Source: Candidatus Caldarchaeum sp. (GTDB lineage Archaea; Thermoproteota; Nitrososphaeria_A; Caldarchaeales; Caldarchaeaceae). Taken from it: a stretch of DNA of 6,460 bases. The notes under the pieces are model-generated. The model ran no database searches, had not been told where the DNA came from, and worked only from the letters and a program-made list of their open reading frames with translations. The stretch spans positions 1-6,460 of the forward strand of contig JANWZU010000043.1 in the NCBI GenBank assembly GCA_025054795.1, written 5' to 3'. Of this stretch, positions 1-6,218 are shown piece by piece. Within the stretch, counting starts at the first letter, position 1. Each line of letters begins with the position of its first letter. Made by a program: the position numbers and the translations under genes.

Positions 1-820
1 AAACAAGATACTCGAGCAGGCCGTTATAGAGCGTTTTCTTCTCCTCATCGGTCAAGTCTGAAAGAGTCCTCCACGTCTCACCTTCCTTCAAGCTTATGCC
101 CAGCTTGGTCAAGAAGCTGTAGCACGCGTCCTCTCTTCCGCTCAAGCCGGGGATGTAGGGGCTTGTCGTCGACGAAAGAGCCATGTGTATGGGTCTGAAG
201 GTTCTTCCGTACAGGATCAGGTCGTCTCTTGCCTCCAGCACGCCTGCTTTGACGGCTTCCTCAACAATCGTTCTGTTTAGGCCGTGCAGTCTTCTGCGGC
301 TGTTTTTATCCTGCAGGTCGCCTAGGGCTCCGACGACAGCTACTCCAGAGTACTCTATGTTGGCAGGGCTGAGTTTCCTGCTGACGAAGTAAGAGACTCC
401 TGATGCGCTCAGCTCGCTTGCTCCGTCGAATCCGTGGTCGTGGGGGTTAACGTGAACCCAGCCATGCGGAATGTCGGCCACTCTGGGCCTGTGATGGTCG
501 AGAATGACAACATCCCTACCTTTTAGAAGGGTTGAAAGCTCCTCCACATAGCCGCTTCCTATGTCGGTGAAGACAACTGCTCTGGATTCTATGAAACCTT
601 CTTCGTACAGCTGGATAAACTCCTCGATTCTGTTGAGCGACCTTACACGGTATCGGGCGTCCTCTCTGCGAAGAGCTCCGGCAAGCAAACCGCTTGATGA
701 AAGAGCGTCTGCGTCGTTGTGTGTGAAGATGTCGATGAACTCGCCTGCTGATACCCATCGCCTAATCTTTTCAGCAGCCTCCTCGGCTGCTTTGAAAAAT
801 CCAGCCAAGTCTCCCGCCAA
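1..820 (-). CDS. recJ: Archaeal RecJ/GAN-like DHH-family nuclease, C-terminus cut by window edge
   Basis: The minus-strand frame stays open from TTG 820 to the left edge, giving 273 residues without a stop. The DHH phosphoesterase signature is seen in order: THNDADAL (about 33-40, metal-binding motif I), FTDIGSG (84-90, Asp86 of motif II), ILDHH (106-110, motif III) and GALGDLQD (164-171, motif IV Asp). This matches the archaeal RecJ homologues, including GAN, which degrade single-stranded DNA or RNA 5'-3' and in several archaea associate with the CMG replication complex; that role is family knowledge. The first TTG is chosen because the frame has TGA-TAA just upstream and no ATG near the N-terminus; a second TTG at 808 is possible. 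It starts 6 bp after the rps15 stop with no strong Shine-Dalgarno, which suggests translational coupling. Rps15 next to a RecJ-like gene is a familiar archaeal arrangement. The exact paralogue (GAN or another RecJ-like) is uncertain. Confidence 0.88.
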   Translation of the reverse strand, partial: MAGDLAGFFKAAEEAAEKIRRWVSAGEFIDIFTHNDADALSSSGLLAGALRREDARYRVRSLNRIEEFIQLYEEGFIESRAVVFTDIGSGYVEELSTLLKGRDVVILDHHRPRVADIPHGWVHVNPHDHGFDGASELSASGVSYFVSRKLSPANIEYSGVAVVGALGDLQDKNSRRRLHGLNRTIVEEAVKAGVLEARDDLILYGRTFRPIHMALSSTTSPYIPGLSGREDACYSFLTKLGISLKEGETWRTLSDLTDEEKKTLYNGLLEYLV

Positions 821-826
821 GGTTTA

Positions 827-1261
827 TCAAGCCTTCAAAGGTTCGTAGTCTGCTGGAAGCAACCCAATTCGTTTGTAGTATTTTGTCAGACGCCTGACCT
901 TGGACTCTACAAGCTGAAGTCTGTGAACGTTGTATCCGTCGGACCTGTGCTTTTCTAGGTGAAGCCTCATTCTTCTAATCATCTCAAGGAGATGCGAAAG
1001 GTCTTCGGGTATGGGGCTTCGTAGGTTGTTTTCCTCGAGTATCTGGGTTATGGTCTTGCCTGTGATGGGTTTCACCAACGGTACTGCGTACTGGTCTCTG
1101 AGAACGACGCCTATTCGGCTTGGTGGAAGGCCCTCCTTAGCAAGCCTCACCACAAGAGCTTCAACCTCCTCCGGCGTAAGCTTCACCCACGAGGGCGGAA
1201 GCTTGCTCAACGGCCTCGTCGAGTCCGACCGACCTCTCTTGGACGTGTGCATCCTAGCCAT
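827..1261 (-). CDS. rps15: 30S ribosomal protein S15 (archaeal uS15)
   Basis: A 144-residue protein of the size expected for archaeal uS15 (about 150 aa). The N-terminus MARMHTSKRGRS is the basic archaeal/eukaryal extension that is absent from bacterial S15. The C-terminal two-thirds holds the universal 16S-binding helices: LHLEKHRSDGYNVHRLQ (about 101-117), with the conserved His, Asp and Arg, followed by a KVRRLTKYYKRIG helix. It binds the central domain of 16S rRNA early in small-subunit assembly (family knowledge). The ATG start is supported by GAGGT at 1273-1269 with a 7-nt spacer; this motif overlaps the rdgB stop codon. It begins 10 bp after rdgB and ends 6 bp before the recJ-like gene, as part of the leftward operon. 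Confidence 0.97.
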   Translation of the reverse strand: MARMHTSKRGRSDSTRPLSKLPPSWVKLTPEEVEALVVRLAKEGLPPSRIGVVLRDQYAVPLVKPITGKTITQILEENNLRSPIPEDLSHLLEMIRRMRLHLEKHRSDGYNVHRLQLVESKVRRLTKYYKRIGLLPADYEPLKA

Positions 1262-1268
1262 TTTACCT

Positions 1269-1273
1269 ACCTC
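1269..1273 (-). promoter_or_regulatory. Shine-Dalgarno of rps15
   Basis: On the minus strand GAGGT sits 7 nt before the rps15 ATG. It overlaps the TGA stop of the upstream rdgB gene at 1274-1272, so termination on rdgB brings a ribosome directly onto this site. This supports translational coupling. Confidence 0.75.
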
Positions 1274-1847
1274 ATGTCCGCTGCCGCCGGACCTTATAAA
1301 GCCAGCGGCAGAGCGAGCTGACCGACTGGGACCTGTGGCTCAGCCTGTTCTTCTCCTCGACGGACATCTCGGCGAAGGTTTTCTTCTGTCCTGCAGGTAT
1401 GAAGACAGGGTCGAACCCAAAACCTCCTTTCCCAGCAGGCTTCGCAGCTATCTTCCCTTGGCAGTTTCCCTCGAAGGTTTTCATCTCTCTCAAGCCGTCG
1501 AAGTAGCAGACCACAGATTTGAAGACAGCTTTCCTGTCTTTGTCTCCCAAAACTCGGAGAACCCCCTCCACGCCGAGGGTGCGGTACACGTAGGAGGAGA
1601 ACGGCCCCGGAAAACCTTTCAAACTGTGTATGAAAAGGCCTGAGTCCTCGACGAAAACAGGCCCTCCAACCATCCTTTGTGCCTGTAGAGCTCTGAAAAC
1701 GGAGATTTCCAACAAGCTGCCCGACTGTATCTCTAAAGTCTCTGCGTAAAACACCTTCAGGCCTAGCTTATGTTTTCTGAATATCAGCTCGACCTCTCTG
1801 GCCTTGCCTTTGTTGGATGTGACAAAGGTAGGCTTAGGGTTTGACAA
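1272..1847 (-). CDS. rdgB: XTP/dITP pyrophosphatase, Ham1/RdgB family
   Basis: 191 residues, the normal length for the Ham1/RdgB nucleoside-triphosphate pyrophosphatases. These hydrolyse non-canonical purine triphosphates (dITP, XTP, ITP) to monophosphate and pyrophosphate, keeping deaminated bases out of nucleic acids (family knowledge). Seen in sequence: the N-terminal substrate loop TSNKGKAREVE (10-20), VFVEDSGLFI (64-73) with the acidic metal ligands, LKGFPGPFSSYV (76-87), the base-binding stretch KGGFGFDPVFIP (140-151), FAEMSVEEKN (158-167) and the closing SHRSQ (170-174). The start is TTG 1847: no ATG lies nearby, the core begins a few residues later, and GAGGGG stands 8 nt upstream. 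It overlaps the end of bud32 by 14 bp in another frame and leads into rps15. The C-terminal tail is basic (KVRRQRT). The fit to the family is essentially complete. Confidence 0.95.
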   Translation of the reverse strand: MSNPKPTFVTSNKGKAREVELIFRKHKLGLKVFYAETLEIQSGSLLEISVFRALQAQRMVGGPVFVEDSGLFIHSLKGFPGPFSSYVYRTLGVEGVLRVLGDKDRKAVFKSVVCYFDGLREMKTFEGNCQGKIAAKPAGKGGFGFDPVFIPAGQKKTFAEMSVEEKNRLSHRSQSVSSLCRWLYKVRRQRT

Positions 1848-2478
1848 CGTATCTACCCCTCATCCTTATGCTTTTCATTTTCGCAAGCGTCCTCTCGACC
1901 GTTTGAACGCCTAAAACATCTTCATAACCCCTCAGAAAGCCTTTGAAGAAAACAGACGCTGTCGAAGGGAATGTGCTCTGAGCGCTTCTTTCGAGGAGAT
2001 GTAGGTCGACCGCCTTGTCCTCCAGCTCAGCGTTGAATACGCTTAGGCCGAAGTCAACAAGCCAGAGGCCTTTTGCGTCGTTGACGATTATGTTTGAAAG
2101 CGTTAGGTCTCCGTGGGCCACGTTTAGGCTGTGCATGACGCCCACTACTTTTCCAAGTTGTTCAGAGTGTTCTGTTGGGTTTGATGCGTTCCTGAGCTCC
2201 ATACCCCGTATGAACTGCATGAAAATAATTGACTGCTGAAGGTCTATGAAGAACAGAAGAGGAACGGGGACACCGTTCTCCGATAGATACGTTAGAACTT
2301 TAGCCTCATGGATGGTCCTGTTCCGCCTAACCCTTGTGTCTATGAAGTCGTTTCTGTATCTTTTCGGAGTCCTGTTTTTCATAACAAGCTTCATGCCCTT
2401 CCATAATACTGTCTTGACTTCAGCCTCAGCACCAACTCTAATCAGCTTTTCCTCGACAAAGTCTAGCTGCTCCAACAA
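1834..2478 (-). CDS. bud32: Bud32/PRPK atypical kinase-ATPase, KEOPS complex subunit
   Basis: A 214-residue protein, typical for free-standing archaeal Bud32. It is a minimal RIO-like kinase that binds Kae1 and supports t6A tRNA modification in the KEOPS complex (family knowledge). Seen: the nucleotide-binding Lys in LVMKNR (31-36), a partner Glu in HEAKVL (57-62), the hinge FMQFIRGMEL, the catalytic loop AHGDLTLSN (121-129), VDFGLS (141-146) and the characteristic basic C-terminus RMRGRYVVKP. The frame is open further upstream to 2571, but those residues are arginine-rich read-through of the kae1 coding sequence and do not resemble Bud32. I therefore place the start at TTG 2478 (or the adjacent TTG 2475), where GAGGT lies 6 nt upstream. 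This gives a 16-bp overlap with kae1, in the -1 frame relative to it. Identity is very secure; the start is less so. Confidence 0.95.
   Translation of the reverse strand: MLEQLDFVEEKLIRVGAEAEVKTVLWKGMKLVMKNRTPKRYRNDFIDTRVRRNRTIHEAKVLTYLSENGVPVPLLFFIDLQQSIIFMQFIRGMELRNASNPTEHSEQLGKVVGVMHSLNVAHGDLTLSNIIVNDAKGLWLVDFGLSVFNAELEDKAVDLHLLERSAQSTFPSTASVFFKGFLRGYEDVLGVQTVERTLAKMKSIRMRGRYVVKP
1856..1861 (-). promoter_or_regulatory. Shine-Dalgarno of rdgB
   Basis: On the minus strand GAGGGG lies about 8 nt upstream of TTG 1847 and inside the last codons of bud32. It supports the TTG as the true rdgB start, and the overlap arrangement implies coupled translation. Confidence 0.65.
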
Positions 2479-3449
2479 GCTTCGACCTCGTCTATCCTCA
2501 TGCGTGGCTTCACGTGGCTTTCGCCTACGTCGATGAACATCCCGCAGGAGTACTGCAGGCAGCCGGTCCATGCTATCATGGCTCCGTTGTCGCCGGCGTA
2601 TTCGTCAGGAACCATGTGGAGTGTGCAGCCCCTGTCGTCGCACATGGTTTGAAGCATCTGCCTTAGACGATTGCTTCTCGCAAGCCCTCCGACAAGCAGG
2701 ACTTCGTTCTTTGCGGTCATCGCCACAGCCCTCTCGACAACCTCCGTCAACATGCTGTAGACGGTCTCTGTTAGGGAGAGGCATACGTCTGGAACGGGGA
2801 CGGCTGATGCGACAAGGTTCTCGGCGGCTGTGAGCAGCCCGGAGAAGGAGACATCCATGCCCTTCACCTTGTATGGAAGCTCGTGAAGGTTTGCGCCCTG
2901 TGCAGCAAGCCTCTCCGGGCCCGGCATGGGCCCTATACCTACGGTTATTCCGAAGGAGTCTAGGCAGTTTCCGGCGGCTATGTCGAGGGTCTCGCCTAGA
3001 ATTCTGTATCTTTTTTCGACTAGAGATGTTATCAGCGTGTTTCCTCCAGCTACGTAGAGGACGACAGGGTCTGAGCATCCGGTGGCAAGCTTTCCAACCT
3101 CTATGTGGGCTACTCCGTGGTTGACGGCTATCAGGGGTTTTCGGAGCGTCAAGGCCAGAGTTCTCGCAACCGTTGCACCAACCCTTAGACAAGGCCCCAT
3201 GCCCGGGCCCTGTGAAAAAGCCACAGCGTCAACCTCATGGGCGGAAAGACCCGACTGCTCGAAAGCCTCCATCACGGCGGACGGCGCTGTTTCTGCATGG
3301 CTTTGAGAAGCCTCCCGAGGATGTATCCCTCCTCTCTTAGGCTTGTAAATTTTAAGCACGTTGGCCAGTATCTCCCCCTCGGACGTTGCTATTCCAACGC
3401 CGAAGGTGTGGGCTGTCGACTCGATGCCTAGGACAACGTATTTTCTCAA
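2463..3449 (-). CDS. kae1: Kae1 (TsaD/Qri7 family), catalytic subunit of KEOPS for tRNA t6A synthesis
   Basis: 328 residues, the normal length of archaeal Kae1. This ASKHA-fold enzyme transfers the threonylcarbamoyl group from its adenylate to A37 of ANN-decoding tRNAs, working with Bud32, Cgi121 and Pcc1 (family knowledge). Seen: GIESTAHTFGVGI (8-20), GGIHPREASQSHAE (40-53), SQGPGMGPCLRVG (79-91), the metal-binding HGVAH (111-115), YVAGGNT (132-138), ETLDIAAGNCLDSF (153-166), PYKVKGMDVSFSG (192-204), LLVGGLARSNRL (251-262) and DNGAMIAWTG (287-296) with the metal-ligand Asp. The start is TTG 3449: a stop lies about 30 bp upstream in frame, no ATG exists nearby, and the family core starts within five codons. 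It is the first gene of the leftward operon and is followed with a 16-bp overlap by its partner bud32. No close Shine-Dalgarno is visible, so the message may be near-leaderless. Confidence 0.97.
   Translation of the reverse strand: MRKYVVLGIESTAHTFGVGIATSEGEILANVLKIYKPKRGGIHPREASQSHAETAPSAVMEAFEQSGLSAHEVDAVAFSQGPGMGPCLRVGATVARTLALTLRKPLIAVNHGVAHIEVGKLATGCSDPVVLYVAGGNTLITSLVEKRYRILGETLDIAAGNCLDSFGITVGIGPMPGPERLAAQGANLHELPYKVKGMDVSFSGLLTAAENLVASAVPVPDVCLSLTETVYSMLTEVVERAVAMTAKNEVLLVGGLARSNRLRQMLQTMCDDRGCTLHMVPDEYAGDNGAMIAWTGCLQYSCGMFIDVGESHVKPRMRIDEVEACWSS
2485..2489 (-). promoter_or_regulatory. Shine-Dalgarno of bud32, deciding its start
   Basis: GAGGT on the minus strand lies 6 nt before TTG 2478 and 9 nt before TTG 2475, inside the last codons of kae1. 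It argues for a TTG start here and against the longer open frame beginning at 2571. Confidence 0.65.
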
Positions 3450-3472
3450 GCCGTCTGATACTGCTCCTGCGG

Positions 3473-3484
3473 ATAACTATTAGT
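3473..3484. promoter_or_regulatory. Candidate shared TATA-like element between divergent kae1 and infB
   Basis: The 62-bp gap between the two divergent starts holds one A/T-rich run, ATAACTATTAGT. Its centre is about 29 bp from TTG 3449 (kae1) and about 33 bp from ATG 3512 (infB). Both distances are compatible with an archaeal TATA box serving short-leader or leaderless transcripts in either direction. The match to a consensus TATA box is weak, so this rests on position and composition only. Confidence 0.35.
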
Positions 3485-3511
3485 GTTGCGTCAAACGCTT
3501 TAGCTGTTGGG

Positions 3512-5767
3512 ATGAGCTATCGGGAGCCCATCGTCGTAGTCCTAGGACACGTGGACCACGGAAAATGTGTAGGGCCCCGCACAGCCGTAGCCTTAAACCG
3601 AGGAACATGGCTCCCAGCCGAGGAGGTTTTCAAGAATTTCGCTGTCGGCGGGATATCCACGGCCGTGGCCGACGGAGTTCTAGTGAAACCTAGGGAAAAG
3701 ACAGTAGTCACCTCGCTTTCTGCTTTCTGCGAACCTGTCGAGACAAGCGTCTCCCATCTATGGAGGAGGGCGGCGCCACGCCGAATGGTAAGAGTTGTTC
3801 TTTCGAACGGCAGGGCCGTGGAGACAACCCCCGAACACCCCTACCTAGTCAGACGAGGCCGGAGCTTGGTGGTCGCTGAAAGAGCCGATAAGGTAAGCGA
3901 GGGGGATAGGCTGCTCGGGACATCCCATGATAAACTGGCCTTCCATAGAGTTGAAACGGTTGAAGAGTTCAGTCCCGAATACAGCTATGTTTATGACTTT
4001 ACCGTTCCGGGCTCCCATCTCTTCCTAGCTGAAGGCCTCTTCCTCCACAACACATCACTGCTGGACAAAATCAGAGGAACGGTGGTGGCAGCCAGAGAGG
4101 CTGGTGGAATAACCCAGCACATAGGCGCAACACTTCTGCCGATGAATTCAATCGAAGAAGCCTGCAGGCAGCTTCTTGGACAGATTTCGGTCAAGCTGGA
4201 GGTCCCCGGGATACTTTTCATAGACACACCGGGCCACGCAGCCTTCTCCAACCTCCGGAGAAGAGGCGGCTCTGTCGCAGACATGGCCATACTTGTTGTT
4301 GATTCAACAAAGGGAGTGCAGGAGCAGACCAAGGAAAGCATTCAGCTGCTGAGGTCGAGGAAAACACCTTTCGTCGTCGCCTTCAACAAAATCGACGCCA
4401 TACCGGGATGGAAACCCACGACGAACGCACCTTTCCAGCAAGCCTACACAAAACAGCAGAAACCCGTTGCCGAAGACCTCGACGCAAGAGTCTACAGCTT
4501 AATGGGCGACCTCAGCTTCCTAGGCTTCAGGTCAGACCTCTACACCCGGATAAGGTCGTTCACCGACACGGTAGCGATAGTTCCGGTAAGCGCAAAGACA
4601 GGAGAAGGAGTGCCGGACCTTCTTCTGATAATAATGGGGCTTGCACAGCAGTTTATGAAACAGCGTCTGAGGAAGGTTGGCGGCAGGGGTGAGGGAGTTA
4701 TTCTCGAAGTAGTCGAGGAGGAGGGTCTCGGCGCCACGGCGAACACAATACTGCATACCGGTTTAATCAAGGTGGGAGACCGGATAGCATACCTCAGCAA
4801 AACCGGCCCAAAGACCACGAAGGTCAAGGCCCTTCTGATGCCAAAGCCTGCCGATGAGATAAGAGACCCTAGGGACAGGCTGAAAAGCATAAGCCAAGTC
4901 GAAGCAGCTGCCGGAGTCAAGCTGGTGGCCGACGGGTTAGAGGACGCTGTCGCAGGCTCCCCCATAACGGTCGTTGTAAACGAGGCTGAAGATCTGAGGA
5001 GAATAGCAGAAGAGACTCAGGAGTTTATGATTTCTACTGACAAAATCGGGGTTGTGCTGAAGGCTGACACTCTGGGAACGTTAGAGGCAGCTGTAAACTA
5101 CCTTAGGGATAAAGGAGTGCTGATACGTGTGGCAGACATAGGAGACGTATCCAAGAAAGACGTCGTAGAAGCTCATGTCGTAAGGCAGAAGGACGAGCTT
5201 CTCGGCGTAATCCTGTGCTACAACGTGAAAGTCGAGCCCGAAATAGAGAGGGAGGCGAACAGCAAAGGGGTGAGAATCTTCAAGAACGACGTGCTTTTCA
5301 GGCTTGTTGAGGATTATGAGAACTGGGTTGAGGAGACCACTAGGCTCAGGCGGTTAACAGAGTTCGAGTCTCTGACGAAGCCCGGTAAGCTTAAGGTTTT
5401 GAAGGAGTATGTTTTCCGGAGAAGCGAGCCAGCCATAGTAGGGGTGGAGGTGCTGGGGGGCGAGCTGAAGCCCGGCGCTACGCTGATAAACACCTTGGGC
5501 AAGGTGGTTGGGTTGATGTCCCAAATACAGGACAGAGGAGTTCCCCAGCCATCAGCCAAGAGGGGAGCTAAGGTAGCTGTCTCCATAAAGGAGGGCGTGG
5601 TCGGCCGCAACGTTCACGGCGACGAGGTTCTCTACGTCCTCGTCCCTGAGAGAGACGCCAGACAACTTCTTACAAACTACGCCAGCATGCTCGAGGATGA
5701 CTACTTGAAGACTTTGGAAGAGCTTGTTGAGATTATGAGAAAGCAGAATCCTCTGTGGGCTCGCTGA
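3512..5767 (+). CDS. infB: Translation initiation factor aIF5B (IF2 family GTPase), interrupted by a mini-intein
   Basis: The precursor has 751 residues; removing the 162-residue intein leaves 589, the usual archaeal aIF5B length. aIF5B is the GTPase that promotes subunit joining and stabilises initiator tRNA (family knowledge). Mature numbering shows G1 GHVDHGKT (12-19, split after Lys18), switch-I GGITQHIGA (36-44), G3 DTPGH (76-80), G4 NKID (130-133) and G5 SAKTGEG, followed by the beta-barrel domain II, domain III (VLKADTLGTLEA) and the C-terminal domain IV. The ATG at 3512 gives MSYREPIVVVLGHVDHGK, matching the short archaeal N-terminus; the frame is open further upstream but runs antisense into kae1. 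No Shine-Dalgarno is evident, and a short-leader transcript is likely. It is divergent from kae1 and followed 38 bp later by rps6e. Activity requires splicing, because the intein separates the P-loop Lys from the Mg-binding Thr. Confidence 0.97.
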   Translation: MSYREPIVVVLGHVDHGKCVGPRTAVALNRGTWLPAEEVFKNFAVGGISTAVADGVLVKPREKTVVTSLSAFCEPVETSVSHLWRRAAPRRMVRVVLSNGRAVETTPEHPYLVRRGRSLVVAERADKVSEGDRLLGTSHDKLAFHRVETVEEFSPEYSYVYDFTVPGSHLFLAEGLFLHNTSLLDKIRGTVVAAREAGGITQHIGATLLPMNSIEEACRQLLGQISVKLEVPGILFIDTPGHAAFSNLRRRGGSVADMAILVVDSTKGVQEQTKESIQLLRSRKTPFVVAFNKIDAIPGWKPTTNAPFQQAYTKQQKPVAEDLDARVYSLMGDLSFLGFRSDLYTRIRSFTDTVAIVPVSAKTGEGVPDLLLIIMGLAQQFMKQRLRKVGGRGEGVILEVVEEEGLGATANTILHTGLIKVGDRIAYLSKTGPKTTKVKALLMPKPADEIRDPRDRLKSISQVEAAAGVKLVADGLEDAVAGSPITVVVNEAEDLRRIAEETQEFMISTDKIGVVLKADTLGTLEAAVNYLRDKGVLIRVADIGDVSKKDVVEAHVVRQKDELLGVILCYNVKVEPEIEREANSKGVRIFKNDVLFRLVEDYENWVEETTRLRRLTEFESLTKPGKLKVLKEYVFRRSEPAIVGVEVLGGELKPGATLINTLGKVVGLMSQIQDRGVPQPSAKRGAKVAVSIKEGVVGRNVHGDEVLYVLVPERDARQLLTNYASMLEDDYLKTLEELVEIMRKQNPLWAR
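3566..4051 (+). mobile_element. Mini-intein (162 aa) in the G1/P-loop of aIF5B, no homing endonuclease
   Basis: An in-frame insertion splits GHVDHGK from TSLLDKIR, and removing it restores a perfect IF2-family P-loop, which fixes both boundaries. Splicing motifs, in intein numbering: block A starts at Cys1 (CVGPRTAV, with Thr6); block B is ETTPEHPYLV (86-94+) with the TxxH residues Thr88 and His91; block F is YVYDFTVPGSHLFLA (about 141-155) with Asp144 and His151; block G is EGLFLHN (156-162) with penultimate His161 and terminal Asn162. The +1 extein residue is Thr. This is a complete class 1 set, so splicing is predicted to work: Cys1 thioester, transfer to the Thr hydroxyl, then Asn cyclisation. 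Only about 47 residues separate blocks B and F, with no LAGLIDADG or other nuclease motif, so it cannot home by itself. Inteins at the P-loop of archaeal IF2 proteins are known from Thermococcales and Methanocaldococcus, as far as I recall with endonuclease domains. Confidence 0.96.
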
Positions 5768-5773
5768 CACATG

Positions 5774-5781
5774 TTTAAATT
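5774..5781 (+). promoter_or_regulatory. TATA-like box upstream of rps6e
   Basis: TTTAAATT stands out in the 38-bp gap after infB. Its centre is about 28 bp before ATG 5806, which would place transcription start within a few bases of the start codon, as is common for leaderless archaeal genes. No Shine-Dalgarno precedes that ATG, consistent with a leaderless message. Rps6e and rps24e may therefore be transcribed apart from infB. Confidence 0.6.
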
Positions 5782-5805
5782 GCTCAGTTAACAGCCATAC
5801 AAGAG

Positions 5806-6216
5806 ATGTCCCAACAAGCAGCTGGGCCTAGGATGGTTGTCTCGGACCCCCAAAGCCGGAAGGCCTCCACAATACAGCTTAACCCACAGCAGCTGAGGCT
5901 GCTCGTAGGTAAGAAGATAGGAGACGTTGTTGACGGCACTCCCTTCGGCGTGAAGGGGTTGCTAAAAATCACAGGCGGAACAGACAAAGACGGCTTCCCG
6001 ATGAGGCCCGACGTTTCAGGCCCCCGGAAGGTCAGGCTTTTGCTCTCAGGTGGGACAGGTTTTCACCCGAAGAGGAAGCCGGCTTCGAAGAAGAAGAAGC
6101 CTAGGAACAAGAGACCGGTGAGAGGTCTGCGGAAAAGAGTGACGGTGAGAGGGAACATGGTAAGCGAGGCTATCGTCCAAGTAAACGCTGTTGTTTCACC
6201 TCAGCAGGGTGGCTGA
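5806..6216 (+). CDS. rps6e: 30S ribosomal protein S6e
   Basis: 136 residues, archaeal/eukaryal-specific S6e (eS6), a small-subunit protein. Seen: VVSDPQSRKAS (11-21), LVGKKIGDVVDGTPFG (33-48), the family signature LKITGGTDKDGFPMRPDV (53-70), GPRKVRLLLSGGTGFHPKRK (72-91) and VRGNMVSEAIVQVN near the end. Between HPKRK and VRGN lies a longer than usual Lys/Arg-rich run (SKKKKPRNKRPVRGLRKR), probably rRNA-contacting. The start is placed at ATG 5806 because the TATA-like box at 5774-5781 fits a leaderless transcript beginning there. ATG 5833 is an alternative: it would begin at MVVSDP, closer to the family's typical N-terminus, but it has no good Shine-Dalgarno. It is followed 2 bp later by rps24e. 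Confidence 0.96.
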   Translation: MSQQAAGPRMVVSDPQSRKASTIQLNPQQLRLLVGKKIGDVVDGTPFGVKGLLKITGGTDKDGFPMRPDVSGPRKVRLLLSGGTGFHPKRKPASKKKKPRNKRPVRGLRKRVTVRGNMVSEAIVQVNAVVSPQQGG

Positions 6217-6218
6217 CT

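Noticed and set aside
693..760. C/D-box sRNA-like signals on the plus strand (TGATGA near 694, CTGA near 750)
   Set aside because: The bases are antisense to the conserved HNDADA active-site codons of the recJ-like gene. No proper C'/D' pair or terminal stem is evident, so this is probably chance.
1011..1643. A 210-codon open frame on the plus strand, opposite rps15 and rdgB
   Set aside because: It is antisense to two well-supported genes, its translation has no recognisable domain, and no promoter or Shine-Dalgarno favours it. It is a shadow of coding sequence.
2463..2571. Possible programmed -1 frameshift making a Kae1-Bud32 fusion, since bud32 is open upstream in the -1 frame and the two are fused in some archaea
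   Set aside because: No slippery heptamer is visible near the kae1 stop, and bud32 has its own GAGGT and TTG start. The upstream residues are not a plausible linker, and simple overlap explains the arrangement.
2605..3192. A 195-codon minus-strand frame inside kae1
   Set aside because: It is rich in Arg, Ser and Pro, has low-complexity out-of-frame composition and lies entirely within the clearly identified Kae1 frame.
3386..3511. A longer infB start giving 42 extra N-terminal residues
   Set aside because: The extension runs antisense through the start of kae1, resembles no aIF5B N-terminus, and ATG 3512 gives the expected short archaeal N-terminus.
3566..4051. Reading the insertion as a lineage-specific aIF5B domain
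   Set aside because: Its exact position inside the P-loop, Cys at the start, His-Asn at the end, Thr at +1 and the TxxH and YDF blocks together identify an intein; a retained domain there would destroy GTP binding.
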